DNA of 64,000 nucleotides, taken from Holophagales bacterium (GTDB lineage Bacteria; Acidobacteriota; Thermoanaerobaculia; Multivoradales; Multivoraceae). The notes under the pieces are model-generated. The model saw only the letters and a list, made by a program, of their open reading frames with translations. It was not told the DNA's origin and did not search any database. The translations under genes and the position numbers were made by a program. The DNA lies in contig VYDI01000035.1 of the NCBI GenBank assembly GCA_009843505.1, positions 1 through 64,000 on the forward strand. Direction: 5' to 3'. This document shows positions 54,407-63,948 of the stretch, piece after piece (the first letter of the stretch is position 1; each line of letters begins with the position of its first letter).

Positions 54407-56622
54407 GACACGGGCGGTCGGTCGCCGCCGGCAAGCGCGTGGCCGCGGCGGCGGCCACGATCGCGCTGGCCGCGCTGGCCCTGACCGGCCTCGCCACCGA
54501 CCCGGCCCCGGCCCACGTCCGGATCACGACGGACATCAACTTCGCGGAGGATGTGCGCCCGATCCTCCGCCGCTACTGCATGCCCTGCCACAACCCGAAG
54601 GGTTCGGCGCCGGACTACATCGACCTGACCACCTACGGCAACGACGCGAAGCCCGGCGCCCGCGCCTGGGCGGTGGCGATCGAAGAAGAGCTGATGACCG
54701 GGCGCATGCCGCCGTGGACCGCGGACGCCCGCTACGACCACTTCCGGAACTCCCGGCGGATGAGCCAGCAGGAGATCGACATCGTCGTCGCCTGGGTCCA
54801 GGGCGGCGGGCCCCAGGGACCCCGGCGCAACTTGCCGCCGCCGCTGGAGTTCACGGAGGAGGAGTGGGTGCTCGGCTACCCCGACGTGGTGCTCGAGCCT
54901 TCGGCTGGGACGGTCGTCGCGTCCGGGGAGCAGACCGCCTCGCACCGCGAGGTGCTCGCCGTCGAGCTCGAGGAGGACGCCTGGATCACGGGCTACGAGT
55001 TCCGGCCGCAGAACCCTGGCGTCGTCTACCGGATGGCGGCCTGGGTCCACCAGCCCGGGGACGTCGAGCCGGAGCAACTCGAGGTCGAGGTCCAGGTTCC
55101 CTACGATCCGTTCCGCGACGAGGACGAACCCGAGCCGACCCGGATGCGCACCGGCCGGCCCGGCCCGCATTTCCTCGGCCAGTGGCTGCGCGGCGACGAC
55201 CCGGTGCTGCTCCCGGACGGCGCCGGCAAGCGGCTCCGAGCCGGTTCGAGGGTCGAACTCGTCGTCGAGTACCGGCGACGTCCGAACGACGACTCGCGGA
55301 TCGAGGTCCGCGACCGTTCGAGTCTGGGTCTTTTCCTGGCCCAGACCGAGGACGAGGTCGAACTCTGGATCGAGAGCGCGCGGGCCGGCGGCGACGTCGC
55401 CCTGAAGGGGCGGCGCGCGGGCCGGCCGCAGACAGCCAGCCTCACGCTCACCGAACGCGCCCGGCTGATCGGCCTCCACCCGCACGTCGGCGATCGGCTC
55501 ACCAGCATGGAGGTTCGCGTCCACTTCCCCGACCAACGGGTGCAGACCGTGCTCTACGTCCCCGAGTACGACCCCGAGTTTCCGGCCAGCTACCTGTTCG
55601 AGGAGGCGATCCACGCACTGCCGGGCACGCGGGTCGAGCTGATCGGGTCGTTCGACGTCGGCAGGGCGAAGGAGACGATCGTCCAGCCCTTCGCGCTCCA
55701 GGTCGACTACGAGCTCGACGACCACCTCGTCCTGCCGGAGATCTTCGTGCCGCGCGACGAGCCCCAGTCCCGCGGCGGCATGCTGGCCGCCGGCCTCGGC
55801 GGCACCGACCTGCCGGCCGGCGAGGGCGGCGCGGCGCCCGGCTTCGCGCCCAACCCGGCCGACCCGAACGCCGCCGCCCACATGGACCACAACCCGCTCC
55901 ACGGCGGGCAGTTCTTCATGGCGGCCAACAACTACCACCACCTGGAAGGAGCGCTGCCGAACAACGGCGAGTTCCGCCTCTACATCTACGACGACTTCAA
56001 GCAGCCGGTCGATCCGCGGAACTTCGGCGGCGACGTCGTGTTCGAGGCCTGGAACGAGGAGACGGAGAACTGGGATGAGACCCGCTACCCGATGGCGCCG
56101 GCGATCGGCAGCGACTACCTCATCTCGGAGATCCCCGGCGAACTTCCCGCCGAGTTCTTCGCCCACGTCTGGCTCGCCGGCGAACAGCAGCGCTACGACT
56201 TCTACTTCGAGGAGACCACGGTCGAGCCGGCCGGCGGCGCCTCCCGCGGCGGCGGCGCGATCCGCGCCGGGCCGCACAGCCACGAGCGGCCGCCGATGAC
56301 GATCCCCGAGTATCCGGTCGCGATCACCGCCCTGATGGCGCTGAAGCGGGACCGTGTCCGCAGCCAGATCGAGAACGGCGAGTGGCTCACGCTCTACGTG
56401 CCCGCCTTCGACGCGAGGGACCTGGCCGAAGCGCTGCTCGACCGGCTGGACGGGCTGAGCGCGCGCGAGCGGGGACAGGCGCGCCAGGCGATCGGACGCG
56501 TGATGCAGAGTGCCGCGGAACTCGACCGTAGCGGCGACCTGGCCGACCGGGCTCGCGCGCAGCGAGCCTTCGACCGCTTCGACGGCGGTGTCCGGGAGCT
56601 GGAGGATCTGATCAGCCCGTGA
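54403..56622 (+). CDS. Secreted heme-c protein with copper type II monooxygenase-like region
   Basis: The 739-residue product has an Ala-rich signal peptide. A cytochrome c-like domain has C59-x-x-C62-H63 (CMPCHNP), followed by TGRMPPWTADARYDHF and QEIDIVVAWVQGGGP, a pattern typical of Acidobacteriota/Planctomycetota heme modules. Next comes a region resembling the PHM-type copper monooxygenase fold (ITGYEFRPQNPGVVYRMAAWVHQPG, LIGLHPHVGDRL). A His-rich stretch follows (AAHMDHNPLHGGQFFMAANNYHHLEG). The C-terminal 100 residues are helical and unassigned. It may bind both heme and copper in the periplasm; substrate and activity are unknown. Confidence 0.8.
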   Translation: MRHGRSVAAGKRVAAAAATIALAALALTGLATDPAPAHVRITTDINFAEDVRPILRRYCMPCHNPKGSAPDYIDLTTYGNDAKPGARAWAVAIEEELMTGRMPPWTADARYDHFRNSRRMSQQEIDIVVAWVQGGGPQGPRRNLPPPLEFTEEEWVLGYPDVVLEPSAGTVVASGEQTASHREVLAVELEEDAWITGYEFRPQNPGVVYRMAAWVHQPGDVEPEQLEVEVQVPYDPFRDEDEPEPTRMRTGRPGPHFLGQWLRGDDPVLLPDGAGKRLRAGSRVELVVEYRRRPNDDSRIEVRDRSSLGLFLAQTEDEVELWIESARAGGDVALKGRRAGRPQTASLTLTERARLIGLHPHVGDRLTSMEVRVHFPDQRVQTVLYVPEYDPEFPASYLFEEAIHALPGTRVELIGSFDVGRAKETIVQPFALQVDYELDDHLVLPEIFVPRDEPQSRGGMLAAGLGGTDLPAGEGGAAPGFAPNPADPNAAAHMDHNPLHGGQFFMAANNYHHLEGALPNNGEFRLYIYDDFKQPVDPRNFGGDVVFEAWNEETENWDETRYPMAPAIGSDYLISEIPGELPAEFFAHVWLAGEQQRYDFYFEETTVEPAGGASRGGGAIRAGPHSHERPPMTIPEYPVAITALMALKRDRVRSQIENGEWLTLYVPAFDARDLAEALLDRLDGLSARERGQARQAIGRVMQSAAELDRSGDLADRARAQRAFDRFDGGVRELEDLISP

Positions 56623-56649
56623 CCGCCAGAGTCCGGCGCCGCAAAGCTC

Positions 56650-57282
56650 CTAGCTGAAGTTCAGCGCCATCCGCATTTCCATCGGCACGCCGTGCTGGTG
56701 CGGAATCGGCGCGACGACCTGGGCGAGACAGTGCATCCCCAGGTAACCGTAGAAGCCGACCGCATCCGCGTCCGACAGGACATCGAGATGGAGGCCTCGC
56801 ATTCCGGCGCCCTTGCTCCGCTCGATCGCATGGTCGACGAGCTGCTTACCGATGCCCTTCCCCCGTAACGGTTCCTCCACGGCCAGGGCGCAGATGTAGT
56901 AGACGCTCGACGGGATGACCGCGTTCAGGTACTTGCACTGGTAGGCGCGCTCGGCGAGCAGGTTCAACCTGTCCATCGTGACCTCGCCTGAGTCGATCAT
57001 CGGGTCCCAGAGGCCGCCCAGCGCCTTCTTGCGCGGCGCGAACTCGGGACCGTTGTAGCCGAGTTCGATCCCCAGCAGTTCGTCGCCGTCCAGCGCCAGC
57101 GTCGTGCGGTCGTACGAGTACAGCGTGCCCGGCACCCGCCACGCGGCCTTGATCATCAGGTCGAACAGTTCCCGGCCGTCGAACTGGTAGGCGTAGGACG
57201 CCGGGCCTGTTTCCCACACCAGGTCGGTGAACTGATCCGCGTACCGGTCCAGATGTTCCTCCGTTGCCTGAAGGATCTTCAT
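56650..57282 (-). CDS. GNAT-family N-acetyltransferase
   Basis: The 210-residue product has an N-terminal MKILQATEEHLDRYADQFTD and a central strand ALAVEEPLRGKGIGKQLVDHAIERSK. The last phrase holds the R/Q-x-x-G-x-G/A acetyl-CoA binding loop (RGKGIG). LHLDVLSDADAVGFYGYLGM follows, as expected of the fold. The substrate is unknown. The ATG at 57282 follows an AAGGAG ribosome-binding site; the longer frame upstream is spurious. It is divergent from the sulfatase-TPR gene. Confidence 0.9.
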   Translation of the reverse strand: MKILQATEEHLDRYADQFTDLVWETGPASYAYQFDGRELFDLMIKAAWRVPGTLYSYDRTTLALDGDELLGIELGYNGPEFAPRKKALGGLWDPMIDSGEVTMDRLNLLAERAYQCKYLNAVIPSSVYYICALAVEEPLRGKGIGKQLVDHAIERSKGAGMRGLHLDVLSDADAVGFYGYLGMHCLAQVVAPIPHQHGVPMEMRMALNFS

Positions 57283-57339
57283 CGCTTCATCTCCTTCCCC
57301 GGAAGGCCAACCCTGCGGGCCCCCACCACGGCAGCTTAG

Positions 57340-57345
57340 TACGAT
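57340..57345 (+). promoter_or_regulatory. Candidate -10 box of the sulfatase-TPR gene
   Basis: TACGAT overlaps the first possible ATG (57344) of the downstream frame. If it is a -10, translation cannot begin there, and the next in-frame ATG at 57368 becomes the likely start. Confidence 0.35.
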
Positions 57346-57367
57346 GGTGACCGGCAGGTATCCCCAG

Positions 57368-59815
57368 ATGTTCATCTCGAACGGGAGGCTCCCGGACTCG
57401 CGCTCACGTCGCTGGGCGGTCGGCGCGCGCTTCCTCGTCCTCACCCTGGGTGTGGCGATCGGCTGCGGCCCCGGAGGCGACCCCCGGAAGGCTCGGGAGC
57501 CCGTCCCGGAGATCGAACGGGAACCTCTGCCGACCTGGACGGAACTGGCCGGAGAGGTCGCCGCCGACCGGCTGAACGTCATTCTGGTCACGATCGACAC
57601 GCTGCGTGCCGATCGTCTCTCCAGCTACGGGTCGGAACTGGTTTCCACCCCCCACATGGACCGGCTCGCCCGGGAAGGAGTGCGCTTCTCGAACGCCGCC
57701 ACCGCGGTGCCGTTCACGCTGCCGGCCCACTGCTCGATAATGACCGGGACCTACCCGCCCTTCCACGGCGTCCGGGAGAACGTCGGCTACTCCCTGGACG
57801 AGACACTCCCTACTCTCGCCGAGGTGCTTTCCGCGGGCGGATGGGACACGGCCGGGTTCATCAGCGCCTTCGTCCTCGATTCGCGCTGGGGAATCGGCCG
57901 CGGCTTCGACAGGTACCGTGACGACTTCCAACTCGACCCGAACAAGCCCTCCGTAAACGTCGGCCAGGTACAGCACGAAGGGCCGGACACGATCGAGCAT
58001 GCCCTGGCCTGGCTCGACGAGCCCAGGGACGACCCCTTCTTCCTTTGGGTCCATCTGTTCGAGCCCCACGACCCCTACACCCCACCCGAGCCCTACCGGT
58101 CCCTGTATACCGCCCGACCCAACGACGCGGAGGTCGCCTACCCCGCCTCGCTCCTCGGCCAGCGGCGCGGAGGTCTGGAGAGCCGCGGCGTGCTCGACGA
58201 CTCGGTGTTCGTTCTCACCTCCGACCACGGCGAGGGACTGGGGCAGCACGGCGAGGGATTCCACGGCTACTTCATCTACGACTCGACCGTCCACGTCCCC
58301 CTCATCCTGCGCCTCCCCTTCGGAGACTTCGAAGGGCGGGTTGTCGACGAAGCGGTCAGCCACGTCGACATCCTGCCGACCGTCCTCTCGATCGTCGGCC
58401 AGGAGGCGCCTCCGGAGGTGCAGGGCGTCGACCTGCTGCCGCTGATCCTGGGCCGGGAACCGGCGTCGCCGAGGGAGGTCTACACGGAGTCGTACTACTC
58501 CCTCTACCACTACAACTGGGCGCCCCTGCGCTCGATCCGCACCGAGTCCGAGAAGTTCATCGAGACGACGAACCCGGAGCTCTACCTGCTGCGGGAAGAT
58601 GCCGGCGAAACGAACAACGCCCTGCTCCAGGAACGGGATCTGGCGCGGTCCCTGCGCGACCGCCTGCTCGCCTACTCCGACTACCTCAAGTCGTCAGGCG
58701 AGCGGCCGGGCGGACGCCCTGACCTCGATACCGAGACGTTGGCCCAACTGCGCGCCCTGGGCTACCTCGCGGGCCGGGCAAGCGGCGGCGTCGACGAGGA
58801 CGACGGCGTCGAGCGAACGGATCCGAAGGAGAGGATCGCGGTCCACAGGGCGATCATGGAGGCGCAGAGCTTTATCGGGCAGGGCGATGAAGAGGGGGCC
58901 GAAGAGTACCTGCGTGCCGCCCTGGATCTGGACGCCAGCATCGTCGACGCGAACCAGATGCTTGGCGGCCTCGTCGGACGCCGCGCCGACGAGGCCTCGC
59001 GTCGAGGCGACGCAGCAGCTTCAGCGGAACTCAACGGCCAGGCGCTGGAGCTCTACCAGCGGGCGCTCGCGCTGAACCCGGAGCACCAGGCTTCCCTGCT
59101 CGGACTCGCCACGAGCTATTGGCGACTCGGCCGGCTCGAGGAGGCTCTCGTGGGCTTTCACCGGCTGGTGGAACTCGCGCCCTACGAGTCGAACGCGGCG
59201 ATCGCGATGAGCGACATCTACGCCGACCTGGACCGCCTTCCCGAGGCGCTGCGCGTCGTTGAGGCGGCAGCGGCAGAAGAAGTGGCGCCGGCGTGGATCC
59301 ACAATCAGCACGGCGAACTCCTGGCGCTCCTGGGGCGGAGCCGGGAATCGGCCGCTCACTTCGAGAGAGCGATCGCCAAGAACCCGGAGATCGGCCAGCC
59401 CTGGTTCAACCTCGCGCTGACTCACGAGGAGGCCGGCCGCCCGGAACAAGCGGTCGCGGCCTACGAGCAGGCGCTCGAACACGCGCCCTACCACTTCCGC
59501 GCCCAGTTCAACCTCGGACACCTGTTCGGCCGGCTCGGCCGGCCGGAGGATCAACTGGAGATGTGGCGCGCGGCAATCCGCTCGAACCCGGAGTTCGTTC
59601 TCGGCTACTACCACCTGGCCAAGCTCCACATGGATCGCGGCGACGACCTGGATCGCGCCGAACTGCTGGTCCGGGAGGGGTTGCGCCGCGATCCGGACGG
59701 CGGCTTCGGACCGTTCGGCTACTTCGTGCTCGCCGACATCCTCAACCGGAAGGGACGCCTGCCCGAAGCGAGGGAAGCGGTAGAGAACGGGCGGCGCCTA
59801 CAGGCCCGCGGCTAG
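57368..59815 (+). CDS. Alkaline-phosphatase/sulfatase-superfamily lipoprotein fused to TPR repeats
   Basis: The product has about 815 residues. A lipoprotein-type signal ends in AIGC. The sulfatase-like domain begins LNVILVTIDTLRADRLSSYG (metal aspartates). The usual C/S-x-P-x-R nucleophile site reads T-L-P-A-H (VPFTLPAHCSIMTGTYP), so no formylglycine can form. Further metal or active-site residues are in FEPHDPYTP and TSDHGEGLGQHGE. From about residue 480 a series of TPR units runs to the C-terminus (EALVGFHRLVELAPYE, AVAAYEQALEHAPYHF). It is more likely a phosphohydrolase or an inactive binding protein than a sulfatase. An upstream ATG at 57344 overlaps a -10-like box. Confidence 0.87.
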   Translation: MFISNGRLPDSRSRRWAVGARFLVLTLGVAIGCGPGGDPRKAREPVPEIEREPLPTWTELAGEVAADRLNVILVTIDTLRADRLSSYGSELVSTPHMDRLAREGVRFSNAATAVPFTLPAHCSIMTGTYPPFHGVRENVGYSLDETLPTLAEVLSAGGWDTAGFISAFVLDSRWGIGRGFDRYRDDFQLDPNKPSVNVGQVQHEGPDTIEHALAWLDEPRDDPFFLWVHLFEPHDPYTPPEPYRSLYTARPNDAEVAYPASLLGQRRGGLESRGVLDDSVFVLTSDHGEGLGQHGEGFHGYFIYDSTVHVPLILRLPFGDFEGRVVDEAVSHVDILPTVLSIVGQEAPPEVQGVDLLPLILGREPASPREVYTESYYSLYHYNWAPLRSIRTESEKFIETTNPELYLLREDAGETNNALLQERDLARSLRDRLLAYSDYLKSSGERPGGRPDLDTETLAQLRALGYLAGRASGGVDEDDGVERTDPKERIAVHRAIMEAQSFIGQGDEEGAEEYLRAALDLDASIVDANQMLGGLVGRRADEASRRGDAAASAELNGQALELYQRALALNPEHQASLLGLATSYWRLGRLEEALVGFHRLVELAPYESNAAIAMSDIYADLDRLPEALRVVEAAAAEEVAPAWIHNQHGELLALLGRSRESAAHFERAIAKNPEIGQPWFNLALTHEEAGRPEQAVAAYEQALEHAPYHFRAQFNLGHLFGRLGRPEDQLEMWRAAIRSNPEFVLGYYHLAKLHMDRGDDLDRAELLVREGLRRDPDGGFGPFGYFVLADILNRKGRLPEAREAVENGRRLQARG

Positions 59816-59836
59816 TCGGAGACAGGCCTGGCGGCG

Positions 59837-60388
59837 CTAGGCCGGCAGGTCGCCCACCAGCTCGAACCAGACCTGCACCTTGCCGTCGTGGACGAGGTAC
59901 ATGGCCGTGATGTTCGAGGTCCTGGGACCCTCGTCGGTCGTGAAGCTCTCTTCCCGCTCATGGATGACGAGGTGTCCCAGCACCCGTTCCCGGGTGATCA
60001 TGAGCTTCGGATCGGTCAAGCCGGGCATCAGTTGCTGCATGCTGGCCAGGATCGCCTCGCCGCCCTCGGTCATTGATCGAGCCCACGCCCCTTCGGCGGC
60101 GTGGGTGATGAAACGGGCGTCATCGGCCACCAGAGCCGAGAAACGCTCCCAATCCATCGTCTCCAGCGCCTTCACGAAATCACGGGCCGTCTGCCGGTGC
60201 GCGGTTTCCGCCTCCGTCAGACCGTCGTCACCCGCGGGAGCGGTTGGATCCGCCGCTGCAGCCGCCTCTTCCTCTACAGCCCCGGCTTCCTCCGCCGGAG
60301 CGCAGGCCGCCGCGAGGATTCCGAGCGGGGCCGCGGCCAGAAGAGCGCGGCGATCCAAAGGGAACGGCGTTTCAGCCTTGATCTTCAT
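59837..60388 (-). CDS. NTF2-like (SnoaL/limonene-epoxide-hydrolase fold) lipoprotein
   Basis: The 183-residue product has a twin-arginine-like lipoprotein signal (DRRALLAAAPLGILAAAC). An acidic Ala/Glu linker follows, then a domain of about 125 residues with the cone-shaped NTF2 pattern (ARDFVKALETMDWERFSALVADDARFITH, GGEAILASMQQL, YLVHDGKVQVWFE). Such folds bind small hydrophobic ligands or act as isomerases and hydrolases. The ligand is not predictable. A strong AGGAGG sequence precedes the ATG, and the Oar-like receptor gene ends 11 nt upstream, so the two are probably co-transcribed. Confidence 0.83.
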   Translation of the reverse strand: MKIKAETPFPLDRRALLAAAPLGILAAACAPAEEAGAVEEEAAAAADPTAPAGDDGLTEAETAHRQTARDFVKALETMDWERFSALVADDARFITHAAEGAWARSMTEGGEAILASMQQLMPGLTDPKLMITRERVLGHLVIHEREESFTTDEGPRTSNITAMYLVHDGKVQVWFELVGDLPA

Positions 60389-60399
60389 GTCAGAACCTC

Positions 60400-63216
60400 C
60401 TAGAAGTCGACGCCCACGCGTATCGCCACCCGTCGCGGCAGGAAGTACCTCGACGGCACGAGTTCAGCCGGATAGCGACCGTAGCTGCCCCAGTAGTAGT
60501 GGCCGTCGTCGTCCAGGAGGTTCAGCGCCTGCAGGTCGACCTTCAGGCCAACGTCGTTGCCGAGCGTGAACCGGCGCGCCAGACCGATGTCGATCTGCTT
60601 GCGAGCAGGCATCCGGCGGTCGCCGGTCATCGCTTCCAGCGGAACCGTGACGTTCCCCTGGTTCAGGCGCACGCGCGCCATGTGGCGGTACGGGCGGCCG
60701 TCCTCGTAGTTCAGGATCGTGACCAGCCGCAGGTCCCAGGGGAGATCGAAGGTCGCCTGGGTCCGGAACGTCCACGGCCGATCGCTCTGACCCAACTCGC
60801 CTCCGAACAGGTGATGGTTCGGGTCCGATCCCTGGTTGCCGATGTAGAAGGCGTTGTTCTGGCTCTCCTGGAGCGCGTCGGGCTGGAACCCCTTCGATTC
60901 CGCCCAGCCGAGCGACCCGTCCAGCGACCAGCGGCCGGTGTGCCGCTTGGCGAAGGTGAGGAAGGCGCCCTTGTACTTCTGGTGGTACTTGGTCCCCGGC
61001 GGGGCGTTCGCCGCGTTCCCGGGGCGGTTGCCCTTCTGAAGTGTCGGCTGAACGATCATGTTCTTCAGCATGATCGTCTCCCCCGTCAGCGGGTTGACGT
61101 AGGGCATGTCCTCGTACTCGCCGTCGTCCCCGATCTGCCAGCCGATCATGTCCGTCGTCTCGTGCGCGATGAGCTGGAGACCGACGACGTACTCGCCGAG
61201 CTGCTTCTCGTACCCCACCGCGTACTGATCGGTCTGGGGCCGTTTCAGGTCCTTCCTCGGCAGCCTGAAAGTGCCATTGCCTACCTCAGAGAAGTAGACG
61301 AAGGGACCATGCCGGTTCGCGCTGTAGCCGAACCGCGCGACGGGCCGGTCCGGATGGGGCTGTTGCCAGTTCGAGACGACGTTCATCTCGTGGTAGCGGC
61401 CGGCGGACAGCCGAAGTACGGCCTGCCGGTCACCGTCGCCGATCCGGTAGGCCAGTCCCAACCGCGGGTCCACGCTCGAGTAGTCGACGACGTCCGAGTA
61501 CTTCGGCGAGAACTCCCCTGTCGTCACGCCGCAGTTCAGCTTGTCGCAGAGGTAGGACTCCAGGATCGGATAGGGCGGAATCTCGCCTTTGTCCGAGTCG
61601 GTCCGGACGCCGAGGTTCAGGGTCAGGCGATCGTTGACGCGCCAGGAGTCGTCCACGTAGAACCCCAACGCCTCCGTGTCCGCGCCGTAGTAGTGCTCCT
61701 TGCGCGAGTACACGTAGTAGTTCGCTCCGTACTTGTAGTAGTACTTGCCACCGAAGCCGGGATAGACGGCCGCCGCCTTCTCGCCGCTGCTGCTGTACTG
61801 GAATCCGAACTTGAACTCGTGGCTGCCTGCGAGATCCTCGGCGAAGTGGGTCACCTTGGCATGGCCGCGGTTCCACCACACGGGGTACATGTAGGGATAC
61901 GTCTTGCCGCCGCTCAGGGTCTGCGGACTCGTGTTGAAGTCGATGAAGGGCGACTCCAGGCTGCCGGTCGCCGAGACGTTGCGGTCCTTGTTGTGGATGT
62001 CGTTCCAGTTCACTTCGAGGATCGTGTTGCTGCCGAGAATCCCCTGGTAACCGAGGCGGGTGTAGGGGACCAGGAGGTACTCCGTGCCCACCGCGGCCGG
62101 ATTCGTGATCACGCGGCTGCTGCTGCCGTACGATCGCGCGTAGTCCTCGAACTGGAAGGCCCCCGTCAGCGTATGCGAAGGATTGACCGACCAGTCGAGC
62201 TTCAGGTTGTAGTGGTCGAAGGTGCTGACCGGGATGTCGATGCTCGGCGTGGCTCCCGGCTCGAGCAACAGCTCCTCCTTGAGTCCGACCGCGGCAAAGA
62301 AGAACAGCTTGTCCTTCTTGATCGGGCCGCCCGCCGACAGAGTCCAACTGTTGTATGTGTCTCTGACGAAGCCGCGTTCGACTCCCGCTGCGTCCTCCAC
62401 CTGGGGCCCCGAGGAGGTCAGCTCATCGAACTCGCCGGTGTAGGCCACGCGCCCCTGGAACGTGTTGGTCCCCGACTTCGTAACCACGTTGACCGCGGCG
62501 CCGGTCATGTTCCCGTACTCGGCGGGCGCTCCGACGCCGAGCACCTGCACCTCGGCGATCGTGTCCGGGTCCGCCCAGGCTCCAAAGATGTTGCCGGTAT
62601 CCGGGAAGCTGATGTCCAGGCCGTCGACGTTCCAGGCCACGGACCCCTCGTCCCGGCCGTAGGCGGAAACGAACCCCGAGTAGACGCCGACCGACCCGAC
62701 GTTGCCGTTCGCCGACACGCCTGGTGCCATCAGGGCGAGTTCCTGGAAGTTGCGCTGGGTCGTCGGCTTGGCGTCGATCAGGTCGGCCTGGAAGCTGCTA
62801 CTGGCCGAGGAACTCGTCACGTCGAGGATCGGCGCCTCGGAGGTCACCGTGATCGCTTCCTCGACACCAGCGACTCGCATCGTGAAGTCGATGACCGCAA
62901 CGCCGGAGATCGAGACGCGGACGCCCTCCACCGTTTCGGTCTCCAGTCCATCGAGCGTCGCGGTCAACGTCACCAGGCCAGGCGGAAGCCCGGGGATCAG
63001 CCAATCACCGTTGACACCCGACACGGATGTGCGCTCGCCTCGCACGATGTCGCCCGTGGCCTGCACCAGGACTCCGGGCAGCGGCTCACCGTCGGCCGAG
63101 CGGACCGTACCGCGCACGCTGCCGACGTTCTGGGCGTACATCGCCGTCGACGCGAAGAGCAGAAGGACACCGAGGGCGACGAAGATTCTCGGAGCGAAAC
63201 TAGGGGAAGGCACCAT
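60400..63216 (-). CDS. Oar-like TonB-dependent receptor with N-terminal carboxypeptidase-regulatory domain
   Basis: The 938-residue outer-membrane receptor has a signal peptide ending near MYA-QNV. A carboxypeptidase-regulatory-like domain follows (SVRGTVRSADGEPLPGVLV). The plug has ITVTSEAPILDVTSS, GSVAWNVDGLDISFPDTGNIF, VLGVGAPAEYGNMTGAAVNVVTKSGTN and a long barrel ending VAIRVGVDF. It has the same architecture as the receptor at 28518-31727 but is diverged, so the ligand probably differs. AGGAGG precedes the ATG. The NTF2-like lipoprotein follows in the same operon and could be an accessory. Confidence 0.92.
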   Translation of the reverse strand: MVPSPSFAPRIFVALGVLLLFASTAMYAQNVGSVRGTVRSADGEPLPGVLVQATGDIVRGERTSVSGVNGDWLIPGLPPGLVTLTATLDGLETETVEGVRVSISGVAVIDFTMRVAGVEEAITVTSEAPILDVTSSSASSSFQADLIDAKPTTQRNFQELALMAPGVSANGNVGSVGVYSGFVSAYGRDEGSVAWNVDGLDISFPDTGNIFGAWADPDTIAEVQVLGVGAPAEYGNMTGAAVNVVTKSGTNTFQGRVAYTGEFDELTSSGPQVEDAAGVERGFVRDTYNSWTLSAGGPIKKDKLFFFAAVGLKEELLLEPGATPSIDIPVSTFDHYNLKLDWSVNPSHTLTGAFQFEDYARSYGSSSRVITNPAAVGTEYLLVPYTRLGYQGILGSNTILEVNWNDIHNKDRNVSATGSLESPFIDFNTSPQTLSGGKTYPYMYPVWWNRGHAKVTHFAEDLAGSHEFKFGFQYSSSGEKAAAVYPGFGGKYYYKYGANYYVYSRKEHYYGADTEALGFYVDDSWRVNDRLTLNLGVRTDSDKGEIPPYPILESYLCDKLNCGVTTGEFSPKYSDVVDYSSVDPRLGLAYRIGDGDRQAVLRLSAGRYHEMNVVSNWQQPHPDRPVARFGYSANRHGPFVYFSEVGNGTFRLPRKDLKRPQTDQYAVGYEKQLGEYVVGLQLIAHETTDMIGWQIGDDGEYEDMPYVNPLTGETIMLKNMIVQPTLQKGNRPGNAANAPPGTKYHQKYKGAFLTFAKRHTGRWSLDGSLGWAESKGFQPDALQESQNNAFYIGNQGSDPNHHLFGGELGQSDRPWTFRTQATFDLPWDLRLVTILNYEDGRPYRHMARVRLNQGNVTVPLEAMTGDRRMPARKQIDIGLARRFTLGNDVGLKVDLQALNLLDDDGHYYWGSYGRYPAELVPSRYFLPRRVAIRVGVDF

Positions 63217-63427
63217 CTGAACCTCCTTGCTCTGGCACGTGGCACCGTCAGCTTTGCGCCGGCCCCATCCGTAGTCAAGGAACTTTTCTTAGTGAATCTG
63301 AGCGAACCTGAAAAGGCCCCCATCTACCTTGACTTTCCCCGCTTTCGTCCGGCACAGTGAATCGACAAAGACAGAGTCGCGAAGGCATTGCCTCGTGGTC
63401 GCGAGCCGCCTTCCGAAGGAGGACGAC
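63217..63427. promoter_or_regulatory. Divergent promoter region, 211 nt
   Basis: The stretch separates the minus-strand receptor from the plus-strand small protein. TTGACT occurs on the plus strand at 63329-63334, with a weak -10 (CACAGT) 18 nt downstream. TTGACT also occurs on the minus strand at 63278-63273, without a clear -10. AGGAGG-type ribosome-binding sites flank both ends. Confidence 0.35.
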
Positions 63428-63946
63428 ATGGGTTTGGCACGACTTCTCGCCTGCGGATCCGTAACGGTCACGCTCCTTGCCCCGGTAGCGGTCACAGCCG
63501 ACTCCGGCGAGCCGGCCAACGCCGCCTGCAAGGCCGCGCACCACCTGGTCGGCGAATGGGAGGTCCACACGGGCGACGGCACGCTGATGGCCGAAGTCGT
63601 GTGGGAACTGGGACCCGAGGGCTGTTACCTCGTCGAAGAGTGGATGACTCGCATGGAGGGCATCCGGGACTTCTTCTGCGTTCTCGTCTACAGCGACACA
63701 CGGGACAACTGGAGCTATCTCTCGGCCTCGGCGAAGCCCGGCGGCCAGCGGATGCGCTTCGAGAACGGGAACATGGTGGAGAACGAGTTCCGGTTCGAGA
63801 CGGCCGACCTGGACGAAGGGACGATCGGCCGCTTCAGCTTCTTCACGCTGCCCGACGGCCGGCTGCGCGAACTCTCCGTGCTCTCAACCGACGGCGGGGA
63901 AACCTGGGAAACCGAGTACGAACTGTTCTGGACCCGAAAGGAATAG
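63428..63946 (+). CDS. Secreted DUF1579-like small protein
   Basis: The 172-residue product has a signal peptide (MGLARLLACGSVTVTLLAPV, cut near VTA-DSG). A lipocalin-like or DUF1579-like domain follows (AHHLVGEWEVHTGDGTLMAEVVW, YSDTRDNWSYLSASA, GETWETEYELFWTRKE). The repeated tryptophans and strand pattern suggest a small beta-barrel. The function is unknown. AAGGAGG precedes the ATG, which fixes the start. The next gene begins 2 nt after its stop. Confidence 0.75.
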   Translation: MGLARLLACGSVTVTLLAPVAVTADSGEPANAACKAAHHLVGEWEVHTGDGTLMAEVVWELGPEGCYLVEEWMTRMEGIRDFFCVLVYSDTRDNWSYLSASAKPGGQRMRFENGNMVENEFRFETADLDEGTIGRFSFFTLPDGRLRELSVLSTDGGETWETEYELFWTRKE

Positions 63947-63948
63947 GT

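Noticed and set aside
60499..63360. A 953-codon plus-strand frame opposite the Oar-like receptor
   Set aside because: The minus-strand gene has the signal peptide, plug and barrel features. The opposite frame has biased composition and no domain.
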